Shown: positions 27,101 to 34,304, numbered from the stretch's first letter. The stretch is 64,000 nucleotides of DNA from Stenotrophomonas_A sp035629025 (GCA_035629025.1 DASPIU010000023.1:62001-126000); one strand, 5' to 3'. Made by a program: numbers and translations. The notes: generated by a model from the sequence alone, not told the origin.

Positions 27101-27824
27101 TGCTGGTGGTCTCTGCGACTTCGGCCACTGCGTCGAGCTGGCCCTTGTTGACGGCATCGTTCTCGTCCACACCATCGGAGACGTTGACGATGCGGCGCGT
27201 GGCCGGCCCGCCGATACCGTTGCCGCTGCCCACAGAGACGGTGTTGTCTTCGTAGGTGCGCGAACCGGAGCCCAAGGCGACCGAGTCGGCGCCGGTTGCA
27301 CCGGCGTTGGCACCGATCGCCACGCCGTTCACCGCGCTCTGGCGGACGAAGGTGTTGTAGCCCACGGCTACGCCGTTCTCGCCAATGACGTTCGTCTGGC
27401 GGCCAACGCCGGTGCTGTTGATGCCGGTGGCACTGCCATCCACGCCAAGCACGGCAGCGCCGGTGGCCGTGGCGCTGGCGCCAGTACCCAGTGCAAGGGA
27501 ATTGGCGCCGCTGGCGAGCGTGCGCGTGCCGATGGCGACTGCATTGGCGCCGCTGGCGTTGGCACTGCCATCGACCACGCAGCTGTCGAGGATGCTCCCG
27601 CCGAGCACGATGCAGTTCTGGTTGCCACCGATCTCCACCGACTGCGCTGCCAATGGCGGCGCTGCGGCGATCAGGAGCAATGCGCCCATTGCGATCGCAC
27701 CACGAGGCGCCAGGCGCGTGCGGCGGTCGACCACCGTACCGGGGCTGTCGCTGGTGGCCAGTTCCGAGGCCACGGTCCACATGCCCAACGACTTGTTCCA
27801 GACCTTGCGATAAATCCTATTCAT
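21123..27824 (-). CDS. Giant YadA-like trimeric autotransporter adhesin (adhesin 2)
   Basis: About 2233 residues. The N-terminus MNRIYRKVWNKSLGMWTV is a classic extended signal peptide region, followed by a hydrophobic core ending PPLAAQ. The passenger is almost entirely YadA-type head repeats (xAxGxxA) broken by neck/stalk motifs (RRIVNVSDG, DAVNKGQLD). Three in-register copies of a 1155-bp unit, the third incomplete, form the N-terminal half; a fourth diverged copy follows a different module. The last 100 residues are a coiled coil and YadA anchor ending in Phe-Gly-Trp. Two ATGs are close: GAGGAG is 3 bases from 27830 and 9 from 27824, so 27824 is preferred. The protein is probably a surface adhesin for biofilm or host contact. 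Confidence 0.92.
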   Translation of the reverse strand: MNRIYRKVWNKSLGMWTVASELATSDSPGTVVDRRTRLAPRGAIAMGALLLIAAAPPLAAQSVEIGGNQNCIVLGGSILDSCVVDGSANASGANAVAIGTRTLASGANSLALGTGASATATGAAVLGVDGSATGINSTGVGRQTNVIGENGVAVGYNTFVRQSAVNGVAIGANAGATGADSVALGSGSRTYEDNTVSVGSGNGIGGPATRRIVNVSDGVDENDAVNKGQLDAVAEVAETTSKYFQASGSDDSDAGAYVEGDNALAAGEASNAIGNGASALGSGANALAESATAVGFNALSTGTNAAALGNNAQALGASSVALGDGATAADIAATATGAGAQATSTYTTATGSEAVASENQATATGFRSNASNIGATALGGYSEASGYLGSALGYGAVASGDYTTAVGVASTASGVSAVSVGEYSIASGDESVAVGGTTFFGFIPAQATGTGASAFGAGAWATGDYTTAIGWNSYADGVNATALGQSAFALADNTVAVGSGASAEAVGSTLVGVDGSTTGVNSTGVGRQTNVIGENGVAVGYNTFVRQSAVNGVAIGANAGATGADSVALGSGSRTYEDNTVSVGSGNGIGGPATRRIVNVSDGVDENDAVNKGQLDAVAEVAETTSKYFQASGSDDSDAGAYVEGDNALAAGEASNAIGNGASALGSGANALAENATAVGFNALSSGANASALGNNAQALGASSIALGDGATAADIAATATGAGAQATSTYTTATGSEAVASENQATATGFRSSASNIGATALGGYSEASGYLGSALGYGAVASGDYTTAVGVASTASGVSAVSVGEYSIASGDESVAVGGTTFFGFIPAQATGTGASAFGAGAWATGDYTTAIGWNSYADGVNATALGQSAFALADNTVAVGSGASAEAVGSTLVGVDGSTTGINSTGIGRQTNVIGENGVAVGYNTFVRQSAVNGVAIGANAGATGADSVALGSGSRTYEDNTVSVGSGNGIGGPATRRIVNVSDGVDENDAVNKGQLDEVAEVAETTSKYFQASGSDDSDAGAYAEGDNALAAGEASNAIGNGTSALGSGANALAENATAIGSNALASGQNSAAIGYNAQALGPAAVAVGGVAVDENGDPLITNGGVPVDTGATSAGVGGTALGASANADGFAASAVGVGAYAGGAQSSAFGAVANAVGDYSTAIGTQSVAAGTSSVALGGPVDLIPGLGFFVDTQATGEASTALGAGAIASGDYASATGTLAEASGLEATALGYFAYAPGDYATAVGPESWASGEQSTAVGYYSTALGDNSVALGANSTASRDNTVSVGDVGSERQITNVAAGTEDTDAVNKAQLDEVADTAATTSKYFQASGSADSDAGAYIEGDNALAAGEASNAIGNGASALGSGANALAENATAIGFNALSSGANASALGNNAQALGASSIALGDGAVAADIDATATGAGAQATSTYTTATGSEAIASENQATATGFRSSASNIGATALGGYSEASGYLGSALGYGAVASGDYTTAVGVASTASGVSAVSVGEYSIASGDESVAVGGTTFFGFIPAQATGTGAAAFGAGAWATADYATAIGWNAYADGVNATALGQSAYALADNTVAVGSGAAAEAVGSTVVGADGSTTGINSTGVGRQADVVGENGVAVGYNSFVRESAVDGVAIGANAGVTGANSVALGGGSRADADNVVSVGNGTGEGGPATRRIVNVSDAVDGSDAVNKSQLDAVAAGADAATAAFQANGDGVATASGVDSTAVGSGARASGARSAAYGAGSTASGTGGSAVGVNSLATGTNSTAVGRQTTTIGENGVALGYNSFVQQSGKNGVALGANAGASGADSVAIGSGSRTNEANVVSFGSGNGVGGPATRKLTNVGAGSLASGSYDAINGGQLFQALSNSISFLGGGAALGAQGVYVAPTYVIQGASYHTVGDALSALDGKVSELDARTAGTAPASSGARTMRSAASVQTLDATAAEEVATTQAAATASTASVEGTPTAATATATTAAATPTALGNAARANDVTGTAIGGNAYAHGPNDTAIGSNTRVDADGSTAIGANAHVAAVATNAVAVGEGASVAAASATAVGQGASATAQGSVALGQGSVADRANTVSVGSAGAERQIANVAAGTQDTDAVNKAQLDTGLTRANAYTDQRYSAMADSFEAYQGEVDDRFRRQDKRIDQQGAMNAAMLNMATSAAGIRTPNRVGVGVGFQSGESALSIGYQRAISDRATVTVGGAFSSDDSSVGVGAGFGW
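22700..23840 (-). repeat. Diverged fourth copy of the adhesin 2 repeat
   Basis: From the YFQASGS segment near 23838 to the DAVNKSQLDAVA segment near 22700 the protein again follows the 385-residue unit, including the FFGFIPAQATG insertion. It has more substitutions than copies 1-3, and lies 2112 bp (not a multiple of 1155) from the matching point in copy 2. Confidence 0.85.
24640..27440 (-). repeat. 1155-bp in-frame tandem repeat in adhesin 2 (two full copies and one partial)
   Basis: The same landmarks recur exactly 1155 bp (385 codons) apart: a stalk-motif segment at 27141, 25986 and 24831, and a CCCAGATAGCCGCTGG segment at 26659 and 25504. Differences between copies are scattered, mostly single bases. 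The third copy follows the others through the stalk motif and then switches near 24640 to an unrelated set of head repeats. The unit boundaries given are approximate because the repeat phase is arbitrary. Confidence 0.9.
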
Positions 27825-27979
27825 CGACATCCGCTCCTCGAATGGACTGGGTTTTCTGATTGGAAAGACCAACAGCGAAAACGGCCCCATCGCACGGCTA
27901 TCCAGCCGCCCGATCCCCCTGAGGTTTTGTTCCCAGGCCCCGCGAAGCGGACAGCGAAACGGCTCACGCCGACCGCTTG

Positions 27980-27997
27980 GTCGCGATGCATCGCGAC
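27980..27997. promoter_or_regulatory. Perfect 18-bp palindrome upstream of adhesin 2
   Basis: GTCGCGATG/CATCGCGAC reads identically on both strands. It lies about 155 bp upstream of the adhesin 2 start, just downstream of a candidate promoter, which suits a repressor operator. No match to a named operator is known to me. Confidence 0.45.
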
Positions 27998-28016
27998 GAA
28001 CTGAGGAATGCGTCAA

Positions 28017-28045
28017 GTGTTAACAGCGACGAAATCGAGCGTCAA
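28017..28045 (-). promoter_or_regulatory. Candidate sigma-70 promoter of adhesin 2
   Basis: On the minus strand TTGACG is followed after 17 bp by TAACAC; the -35 matches well and the -10 poorly. The region is clearly AT-richer than its surroundings, and GCGTCAAGT occurs twice (28010-28018 and 28039-28047), 29 bp apart. The gap 27825-28187 is 363 bp long and holds this promoter region, the palindrome and no gene I can support. Confidence 0.35.
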
Positions 28046-28185
28046 GTTTTTGACTTTTCCAATTGCAATTTGCTGAGAACGTCACGTAACCAGAGCAATT
28101 CGTTAAGTCCAGATGAAGTAGCTGGAAAAACATGGTGATACGCGCGCCAACGCGATGACGCGACGAGCCGCCTTCACGCATGGCA

Positions 28186-28220
28186 AACAAAAAAAACCGC
28201 CGGCGCGAGCGCCGACGGCT
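28186..28220 (-). terminator. Rho-independent terminator after purL
   Basis: On the minus strand GCCGTCGGCG-CTCG-CGCCGGCGGT is a 10-bp stem (two G-T pairs) followed by a run of eight T. It begins 36 bp after the purL stop and should end the purL transcript before the adhesin 2 promoter. Confidence 0.85.
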
Positions 28221-28255
28221 TATCAATGAACAAGTTTAAAAAAATGTTTTGCGCG

Positions 28256-31200
28256 TCAGCCGCACCATACTCGTGCGTTGCGGAAGATTCGCAGCCATGC
28301 AGAATCCGCCTGCCATTCACGCGGATGCCAGCTCAGGTTGACCGCGCGCGGCGTGCGCTCCGGATGCGGCATCACGATGGTGGCGCGGCCATCCTCGCTG
28401 GTCAGGCCGGTGATGCCATCGGGCGAGCCGTTCGGATTGAGCGGATAGGCCGAAGCCACGTTGCCATCGCCATCGACATAGCGCAGCGCGACACGCGCCG
28501 CGGCCTGGTCCACCGCACTGGCAAATTCGGCGCGGCCTTCGCCATGCGCCACCGCCACCGGAATGCGCGAACCGGCCATGCCACGCAGCAGGATCGATGG
28601 CGACTCCACCACCTCCAGCAATGCGGTGCGGCCTTCAAACTGTTCGCTGCGGTTGCGCAGGAAGCGCGGCCAATGCTCGGCACCGGGGATGATGTCCTTG
28701 AGCTGGCTGAGCATCTGGCAGCCATTGCAGACACCGAGGGAGAAGGTGTCCTGGCGGGCAAAGAATTCGGCAAAGGCATCGCGCAGGGCCGAGCGCTCAA
28801 GGATCGAGGTGGCCCAGCCGCGGCCGGCACCAAGCACGTCGCCATAGCTGAAGCCGCCACAGGCGGCCAGGCCGGCGAAGTCACGCAACTGCATGCGCCC
28901 GGCGATCAGGTCGCTCATGTGCACGTCGTAAGCGTCGAAGCCGGCACGCTCGAAGGCATTGGCCATTTCGATCTGACCGTTGACGCCCTGCTCGCGCAGG
29001 ATCGCGACCTTCGGCCGGGCGCCGGTGGCGATGAACGGCGCGGCCACGTCCTCGGCCGGATCGAACACCAGCCTGGGCTTCAGGCCGGGGGCGTTGAAGT
29101 CACGCGCAACGGCGCGCTCCTCGTCGGCGCACTCCGGGTTGTCGCGCAGCTTCTGCATCGCATGGGTCACCGACCACCATGCGTCGAACAATTCCTCCCA
29201 GCGCCACTGCACCAGGGTCTTGCCTTCGTGCGACACGCGCACCTTCGGTGTGCTGGTCGGGCGGGCAATGCGCTGCGCGCATTCGGTCAGGGCATGACGC
29301 TCGACCAGATCGGCAAACGCAGCGCGGTCTTCACTGGCGACCTGCACGACGGCGCCGAGTTCCTCGTTGAACAGGCTGCGGAACGGATCATCGCCCCAGG
29401 CATCGAGGTTGATCTCCAGGCCCTGGCGCGAGGCAAAGGCCATTTCGCACAGCGCGGCAAACGCGCCGCCGTCGCTGCGGTCGTGGTAGGCGAGCAGCAG
29501 GCCGGCCTCGCGCGCGTCGGCGATCAGTTCAAAAAACGCGCGCAGGCGCTGCGGCTCGTCCAGATCGGGCACCTCGCCAGCAAACGCCGGCAGCGCTTCA
29601 TCGCCCGCCTGCACTTGCGCCAGCACCGAGCCACCCAGGCGCTGCTTGCCACCGCCCAGACCGATCAGCCACAGCTCGCTGTCTTCCTCACGGGCAAGCA
29701 GGGGGGTCAGCTGCGGGCGCACGTCGGCGACCGGGGCGAAGGCGGTGATGATCAGCGACACCGGCGACACCGACTTGTGAGCCACGCCATCGGCGTGCCA
29801 CTGCGCCTGCATCGACAACGAGTCCTTGCCCACCGGAATGCTCAGGTCCAGCTGCGGGCACAGCTCCATGCCCACCGCGCGGACCGCGTCGTACAGCAGC
29901 GCGTCCTCGCCAGGATGATTGGCCGCGGCCATCCAGTTGGCCGAGAGCTTGATCGTGTCCAGCCTGGACACCGGCGCGGCGCACAGGTTGGTGATCGCTT
30001 CGCCCACGGCCATGCGCGCGGCGGCGGCCGAGTCGAGCAGGGCCAGCGGCGTGCGTTCGCCCACGGACATCGCTTCGCCGGCGTAGCCTTCAAAACCCGC
30101 CAGGGTGATGGCGCAGTCGGCCAGCGGCAGCTGCCAGGGGCCGATCATCTGCTCGCGCGCAGTCAGGCCACCGACGCTGCGATCGCCAATGGTGACCAGG
30201 AAGTTTTTTGCCGCCACGGTCGGATGCGCGAGCACGCGCAGGCCAGCCTCGTGCAGGTCGAGCGCGGCAGTGGACAGCGCCGGCCAGCGAGGCGCCGGCG
30301 GATGCACGGTGTCGCGGTGCATCTTCGGCGGCTTGCCGAACAGCACGTCCATCGGCAGGTCGATCGGTGCATCGGCCGGGATATTTCCCGGCGTGGCGCC
30401 ATAGGCCACGACCAAGCGCTCTTCGGCGGTCGCCACGCCCACGGCCGCGAACGGGCAGCGCTCGCGTTCGCAGATCGCGGCGAACTCGGCCAGGCGCGCC
30501 TGCGGCACGCCGAGCACGTAGCGCTCCTGCGATTCGTTGCACCACAGCTGCATCGGTGACAGCGACGGGTCGTCGCTGGGCACCTTGTCCAGGTCGATCA
30601 CGCCGCCAACGCCGGAGTCGTGCAGCAGTTCGGGAATGGCGTTGGACAGGCCGCCGGCACCGACGTCGTGGAACCAGCGGATCGGGTTGTCCATGCCGAG
30701 CGCGACGCAGCGGTCGATCACTTCCTGGCAGCGCCGCTCCATCTCCGGGTTGTCGCGCTGCACGCTGGCAAAATCCAGTTCCTCGGCGCTGTCGCCGGAG
30801 GCCACCGAACTGGCGGCGCCGCCGCCCAGGCCGATCAGCATGGCCGGGCCGCCGAGCACGATGACCGCATCGCCCGGTTGCAGGCGCAGCTTTTCCACCT
30901 GCACCTGGTCGATCGCACCGAGGCCGCCGGCGAGCATGATCGGCTTGTCGTAGGCGCGGCTCAGGCCTTCGCCTTCGGCGAGCTCGAAGCTGCGGAAATA
31001 GCCAAGCAGGTTCGGACGACCGAACTCGTTGTTGAAGGCGGCACCGCCGAGCGGGCCATCGAGCATGATTTCCAGCGCCGGCGCCATGCGCGGGTTCAGC
31101 GCGCGCGGCGCCTCCCACGGTTGCGGCAGGGTCGGGATGCGCAGGTGCGAGACCGTGAAGCCAGTGAGGCCGGCCTTGGGCTTGCCACCTCGGCCGGTGG

Positions 31201-32140
31201 CGCCTTCGTCGCGGATTTCGCCACCGGCGCCGGTGGAGGCGCCGGGGAACGGCGCGATGGCGGTCGGGTGGTTGTGGGTTTCGACCTTGATCTGGAACGC
31301 ACTCGGCGTCACCGCTTCGCTGCGGTAGCGGCCGGTGGCCGGGTCCGGGCGATAGCGGGCGGCAGGCTCGCCTGCGATGACGGCGGCGTTGTCGCTGTAC
31401 GCGCTGAGGGTGTGCTGCGGCGTCTGCTGGTGGGTGTGCTTGATCATGCGGAACAGGGAGCGGTCCTGTTCCTTGCCGTCGATGGTCCAGCTGGCGTTGA
31501 AGATCTTGTGCCGGCAGTGTTCGGAGTTGGCCTGGGCGAACATCATCAGTTCGACATCGGCGGGATCGCGGCCGAGCTCGGCGTAACGTTCGCGCAGGTA
31601 GTCGATTTCATCCGCTGCCAGGGCCAGGCCGAGGCGCGCGTTGGCGGCTTCCAGCCCTGCCAGGGGAATGCGTTCGACGCCACCGCGTGCCGGGGCGGTA
31701 AACAGGGCCTGGGCGGCTTGCGCCGAATCCAGCAGGGACTGGGTCATCGGGTCGTGCAGGAGCTTGGCGACCGCGGCCTGGGTGGCGGAATCCTGCGGCC
31801 AGCCACTCAGGTCGATGCGGGTGCCGCGTTCGACACGGGCGATGGCCTGGCCGGCGCCACGCACCAGCTCGGTGGCCTTGCTGGACCAGGGCGAAAGGGT
31901 GCCAAGGCGGGGCACGACGAAGCGCGAGGCGCTGCCCTGCTCTGCCGGCACAGGCTCGATCCCGGCTTGCAGGATGCGGCGCAGGGTGTCGAGGTCGGGG
32001 GCGTTGCCGGGCTCGGTCTGGAGGAAGTAGACATGCCAGGCGCCAGTGATGCGCAGCGCGGGAGCAACGGTTTGCAGGCGGGATTGCAGCCGAGCTTGAC
32101 GGAACGGCGACAGGGCGGGCGCGCCCTCGAGGACGATCAT
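28256..32140 (-). CDS. purL: Phosphoribosylformylglycinamidine synthase
   Basis: This single-chain FGAM synthase catalyses the fourth step of purine synthesis, amidating FGAR with glutamine and ATP in the cytoplasm. At 1294 residues it is the long gammaproteobacterial form. It has an N-terminal PurS-like region, tandem AIRS-type domains (MMFAQANSEHCRHKIFNA, KVETHNHPTAIAPFPGA, and a second half starting around MAAANHPGEDALLYDAV), and a C-terminal class I glutaminase domain. That domain shows GFSYGDVLGAG and GVCNGCQML; Cys1138 is the probable nucleophile. A candidate promoter lies just upstream and a strong terminator follows. Confidence 0.97.
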   Translation of the reverse strand: MIVLEGAPALSPFRQARLQSRLQTVAPALRITGAWHVYFLQTEPGNAPDLDTLRRILQAGIEPVPAEQGSASRFVVPRLGTLSPWSSKATELVRGAGQAIARVERGTRIDLSGWPQDSATQAAVAKLLHDPMTQSLLDSAQAAQALFTAPARGGVERIPLAGLEAANARLGLALAADEIDYLRERYAELGRDPADVELMMFAQANSEHCRHKIFNASWTIDGKEQDRSLFRMIKHTHQQTPQHTLSAYSDNAAVIAGEPAARYRPDPATGRYRSEAVTPSAFQIKVETHNHPTAIAPFPGASTGAGGEIRDEGATGRGGKPKAGLTGFTVSHLRIPTLPQPWEAPRALNPRMAPALEIMLDGPLGGAAFNNEFGRPNLLGYFRSFELAEGEGLSRAYDKPIMLAGGLGAIDQVQVEKLRLQPGDAVIVLGGPAMLIGLGGGAASSVASGDSAEELDFASVQRDNPEMERRCQEVIDRCVALGMDNPIRWFHDVGAGGLSNAIPELLHDSGVGGVIDLDKVPSDDPSLSPMQLWCNESQERYVLGVPQARLAEFAAICERERCPFAAVGVATAEERLVVAYGATPGNIPADAPIDLPMDVLFGKPPKMHRDTVHPPAPRWPALSTAALDLHEAGLRVLAHPTVAAKNFLVTIGDRSVGGLTAREQMIGPWQLPLADCAITLAGFEGYAGEAMSVGERTPLALLDSAAAARMAVGEAITNLCAAPVSRLDTIKLSANWMAAANHPGEDALLYDAVRAVGMELCPQLDLSIPVGKDSLSMQAQWHADGVAHKSVSPVSLIITAFAPVADVRPQLTPLLAREEDSELWLIGLGGGKQRLGGSVLAQVQAGDEALPAFAGEVPDLDEPQRLRAFFELIADAREAGLLLAYHDRSDGGAFAALCEMAFASRQGLEINLDAWGDDPFRSLFNEELGAVVQVASEDRAAFADLVERHALTECAQRIARPTSTPKVRVSHEGKTLVQWRWEELFDAWWSVTHAMQKLRDNPECADEERAVARDFNAPGLKPRLVFDPAEDVAAPFIATGARPKVAILREQGVNGQIEMANAFERAGFDAYDVHMSDLIAGRMQLRDFAGLAACGGFSYGDVLGAGRGWATSILERSALRDAFAEFFARQDTFSLGVCNGCQMLSQLKDIIPGAEHWPRFLRNRSEQFEGRTALLEVVESPSILLRGMAGSRIPVAVAHGEGRAEFASAVDQAAARVALRYVDGDGNVASAYPLNPNGSPDGITGLTSEDGRATIVMPHPERTPRAVNLSWHPREWQADSAWLRIFRNARVWCG

Positions 32141-32172
32141 CCGGGGGACCGTGAGCGGAAACGGGGGCCGAT

Positions 32173-32178
32173 ATTGTA
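32173..32178 (-). promoter_or_regulatory. Candidate -10 element of the purL promoter
   Basis: TACAAT on the minus strand, 33 bp upstream of the purL ATG, is a five-of-six match to the -10 consensus in otherwise GC-rich DNA. No good -35 is visible at 17-18 bp. Confidence 0.35.
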
Positions 32179-32289
32179 CCTGCCTGGGGTCGGGGTTACC
32201 GAAAGCCCGGGGTTGGCGTTGGTGCGGGTTTCCTGCCTTGCGATGTGGATCGGCTCGCGTGGGTCGGCGCGCGGCAGCCGGAGGCAGGC

Positions 32290-32351
32290 CTGTTCAGGAC
32301 ACGCCGTGAACCCATCCATGGGGGCTCGTAGGCAACATCCATGTTGCCTAC
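32290..32351. repeat. Intergenic palindromic repeat element (GTAG type)
   Basis: GTAGGCAACAT-CC-ATGTTGCCTAC (32328-32351) is a perfect 11-bp stem that starts with GTAG, next to CCCATCCATGGGGG, another hairpin. The pair resembles the dispersed intergenic repeats of Stenotrophomonas and Xanthomonas, where GTAG-led stem-loops are called SMAG elements. It lies in the 300-bp gap between purL and the dsbC-like gene (32141-32440), which otherwise holds only the purL promoter region. Confidence 0.65.
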
Positions 32352-32440
32352 GGTCCTGGCCAGGCCTGCCCCCAACTGCCCGACAGATGGCTGCGGCGGA
32401 TGGGAAGGCGTGGCCGGACGGTCACTCTAGCGGGGCTGGC

Positions 32441-33247
32441 TTAGCGGCTGCCGCCGGCGGTGGCCGAGGCTGCGCTGGCGCGCTTGTCGAGGGCGGCGCG
32501 CAGTTGGGCCGGCGGCAGGTAGCCGCCGAGTTGCATGCCGTCGGGGCCGAAGATGGCGGGGGTGCCGTTGACGCCCAGGCGCTGGCCCAGGTCGTATTCC
32601 ATGTTGACGGGGCTGCTGGCGCAGGTCTTCGGGGTGATCGGCTTGCCGGACTTGGCGGCGGTCAGGGCCTGCTTGCGGTCGCTGGCGCACCACACCGAGA
32701 CCATGTCCTTGTAGTCCTGGCTGCCCAGGCCCATGCGCGGGAAGGCCAGGTATTCCACCGCGATGCCCTGGCGGTTGAGTTCGTCGATCTGGCTGTGCAG
32801 CTTGCGGCAGTAGCCGCATTCGATGTCGGTGAACACGGTGATGGTGTACTTGGGGTTCGGCGGCGCGAACACGATGCGCTCGCTGCGCGGCACCTTGGCC
32901 AGTTGGTCGCGACGGTAGGCGAGCAGGCCTTCACTGGCGGCGAATTGGCGGGCCTGGATGTCGAACGGCTGGGCCTGGATCAGATAGCGGCCGTCGTCGC
33001 TGATATACAGCACCTGGCCACCGACGATGGCTTCGCGGAAGCCGGCGAAAGGTGCGGCGCCGATGTAGTCCGGCTTGAAATCGGAGTCCAGCTCGGCCAG
33101 GGCGGCGCGCACGCGCTGGTCGACGCCGGCGGGGGCCGGAGCGGCAGCGGCGGGCTTGGTGGCGCTGGCCTTGCCAGGAGAAGCGGGCTGCGCACAGGCG
33201 GACAGGCTGGCCGCGCACAGCAGCGCGGAGAGAACGTAGCGGAGCAT
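32441..33247 (-). CDS. dsbC: DsbC-like thiol:disulfide interchange lipoprotein
   Basis: The 268-residue protein has a signal with the lipobox LSAC (Cys18), so it is probably a lipoprotein facing the periplasm rather than a free soluble DsbC. An Ala/Pro-rich linker is followed by a short dimerisation domain (residues about 42-110) and a thioredoxin fold with the catalytic motif CGYC (144-147) and the cis-Pro segment VNGTPAIFG. Two more cysteines (VWCAS and KTCASS) probably form the structural disulfide of DsbC. It should isomerise wrong disulfides. It follows xerD on the same strand, an arrangement shared with E. coli. Confidence 0.9.
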   Translation of the reverse strand: MLRYVLSALLCAASLSACAQPASPGKASATKPAAAAPAPAGVDQRVRAALAELDSDFKPDYIGAAPFAGFREAIVGGQVLYISDDGRYLIQAQPFDIQARQFAASEGLLAYRRDQLAKVPRSERIVFAPPNPKYTITVFTDIECGYCRKLHSQIDELNRQGIAVEYLAFPRMGLGSQDYKDMVSVWCASDRKQALTAAKSGKPITPKTCASSPVNMEYDLGQRLGVNGTPAIFGPDGMQLGGYLPPAQLRAALDKRASAASATAGGSR

Positions 33248-33329
33248 CGGCACATACCGTAGACGGACTGGCCCGGATTCTCGCACACACGATCTGAAGG
33301 CGGCCGCGATGGCCAGGCCGCGGCGCGCC

Positions 33330-34304
33330 TCAGCCGCGCGGATGATGGCGCTGATGCAGCTGCTGCAAGTGTTCGCGCGCCACCAGGGTGTAGATCTGCG
33401 TGGTCGACAAGGAGCTGTGGCCGAGCAGCATCTGCAACGCGCGCAGGTCGGCGCCGCGGTTGAGCAGGTGGGTGGCGAAGCTGTGGCGCAGTCCATGCGG
33501 GCTGACCAGGGCCGGGTCGATCCCGGCGACGGCGGCATAGCGCTTCACCAGCGCCCAGAAATGCTGGCGCGTGAGGGGCTTGCGCGCGGCGTCGATGAAC
33601 ATCGGAACCTGTCCGTCGCTGCTGGCCGGCACGGCCTTGCCGCCGGCGAGCGCGGCGCGTGCACTGTCCAGGTAGCGCTGCAGCCAGTGCTGGGACTCTT
33701 CGCCCAGCGGCACCAGGCGCTCCTTGCTGCCCTTGCCCGTGACCCGCAACACGCCCTGGCGCAGGTTCACCGCATTGGCCGGCAGGCCCACCAGTTCGCT
33801 CACGCGCAGGCCGGCGGCGTACATGAGTTCGAGCATCGCGCGGTCGCGCAGGCCGGTCGGGTCGTCCAACGCGGGCGCGGCCAGCAGTGCGTCCACCTGG
33901 CTTTCCGCCAGCGCCTTGGGTAACAGCCGTGGCAGGCGCGGCGGGTCGATCAGCGCGGTGGGGTCGTCGCCGCGCTCGCCACGGGACACCGCATCGCCAT
34001 AGAACGCGCGCAGGCTGGAAAGCAGGCGCGCATTGCTGCGTGGGGAATAACGCTGGGCGGTTCGCCAGGCCAGGTAGTCGAACAGGCCGGCGCGATCGAT
34101 GCGGGCAAGGCCGCCACCGCGGCCGTCAAGCCAGCGCGCCAGACCGCTGAGGTCACGGCGGTAACCGTCGAGGGTCTGCCGGGCCAGGCCCTGTTCGGCC
34201 CAGATGCGGTCCAGAAAGCGCTGGATGTGTTGTTCGTCGGCCGCCTGCAGGGGCGGCAATTCGCCGACGCGCTGGCGGCGCTCGGCAGGAGAATGCGCGG
34301 ACAT
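33330..34304 (-). CDS. xerD: Site-specific tyrosine recombinase XerD
   Basis: XerD works with XerC at dif to resolve chromosome dimers. The 324-residue protein has an N-terminal SAM-like core-binding domain (IQRFLDRIWAEQGLARQTL) and a catalytic domain. The latter has AAGLRVSELVGL (Arg), GKGSKERLVPLG (Lys), HGLRHSFATHLL (His and Arg), LGHSSLSTTQIYT (His and the Tyr nucleophile). It is slightly long because of an N-terminal extension and an insertion (SARAALAGGKAVPASSDGQ). The position beside dsbC favours XerD over XerC. Confidence 0.93.
   Translation of the reverse strand: MSAHSPAERRQRVGELPPLQAADEQHIQRFLDRIWAEQGLARQTLDGYRRDLSGLARWLDGRGGGLARIDRAGLFDYLAWRTAQRYSPRSNARLLSSLRAFYGDAVSRGERGDDPTALIDPPRLPRLLPKALAESQVDALLAAPALDDPTGLRDRAMLELMYAAGLRVSELVGLPANAVNLRQGVLRVTGKGSKERLVPLGEESQHWLQRYLDSARAALAGGKAVPASSDGQVPMFIDAARKPLTRQHFWALVKRYAAVAGIDPALVSPHGLRHSFATHLLNRGADLRALQMLLGHSSLSTTQIYTLVAREHLQQLHQRHHPRG

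Noticed and set aside
22700..27440. Direct repeats in adhesin 2 as a CRISPR array
   Set aside because: The units are long, in frame and protein-coding, with no short spacer-repeat structure.
28060..28071. AATTGCAATT palindrome as an operator
   Set aside because: It is short and in the AT-rich promoter region where such matches are likely by chance; it is mentioned only as part of that region.
28226..30559. 777-codon open frame on the plus strand
   Set aside because: It is antisense to purL, whose family features are unmistakable.
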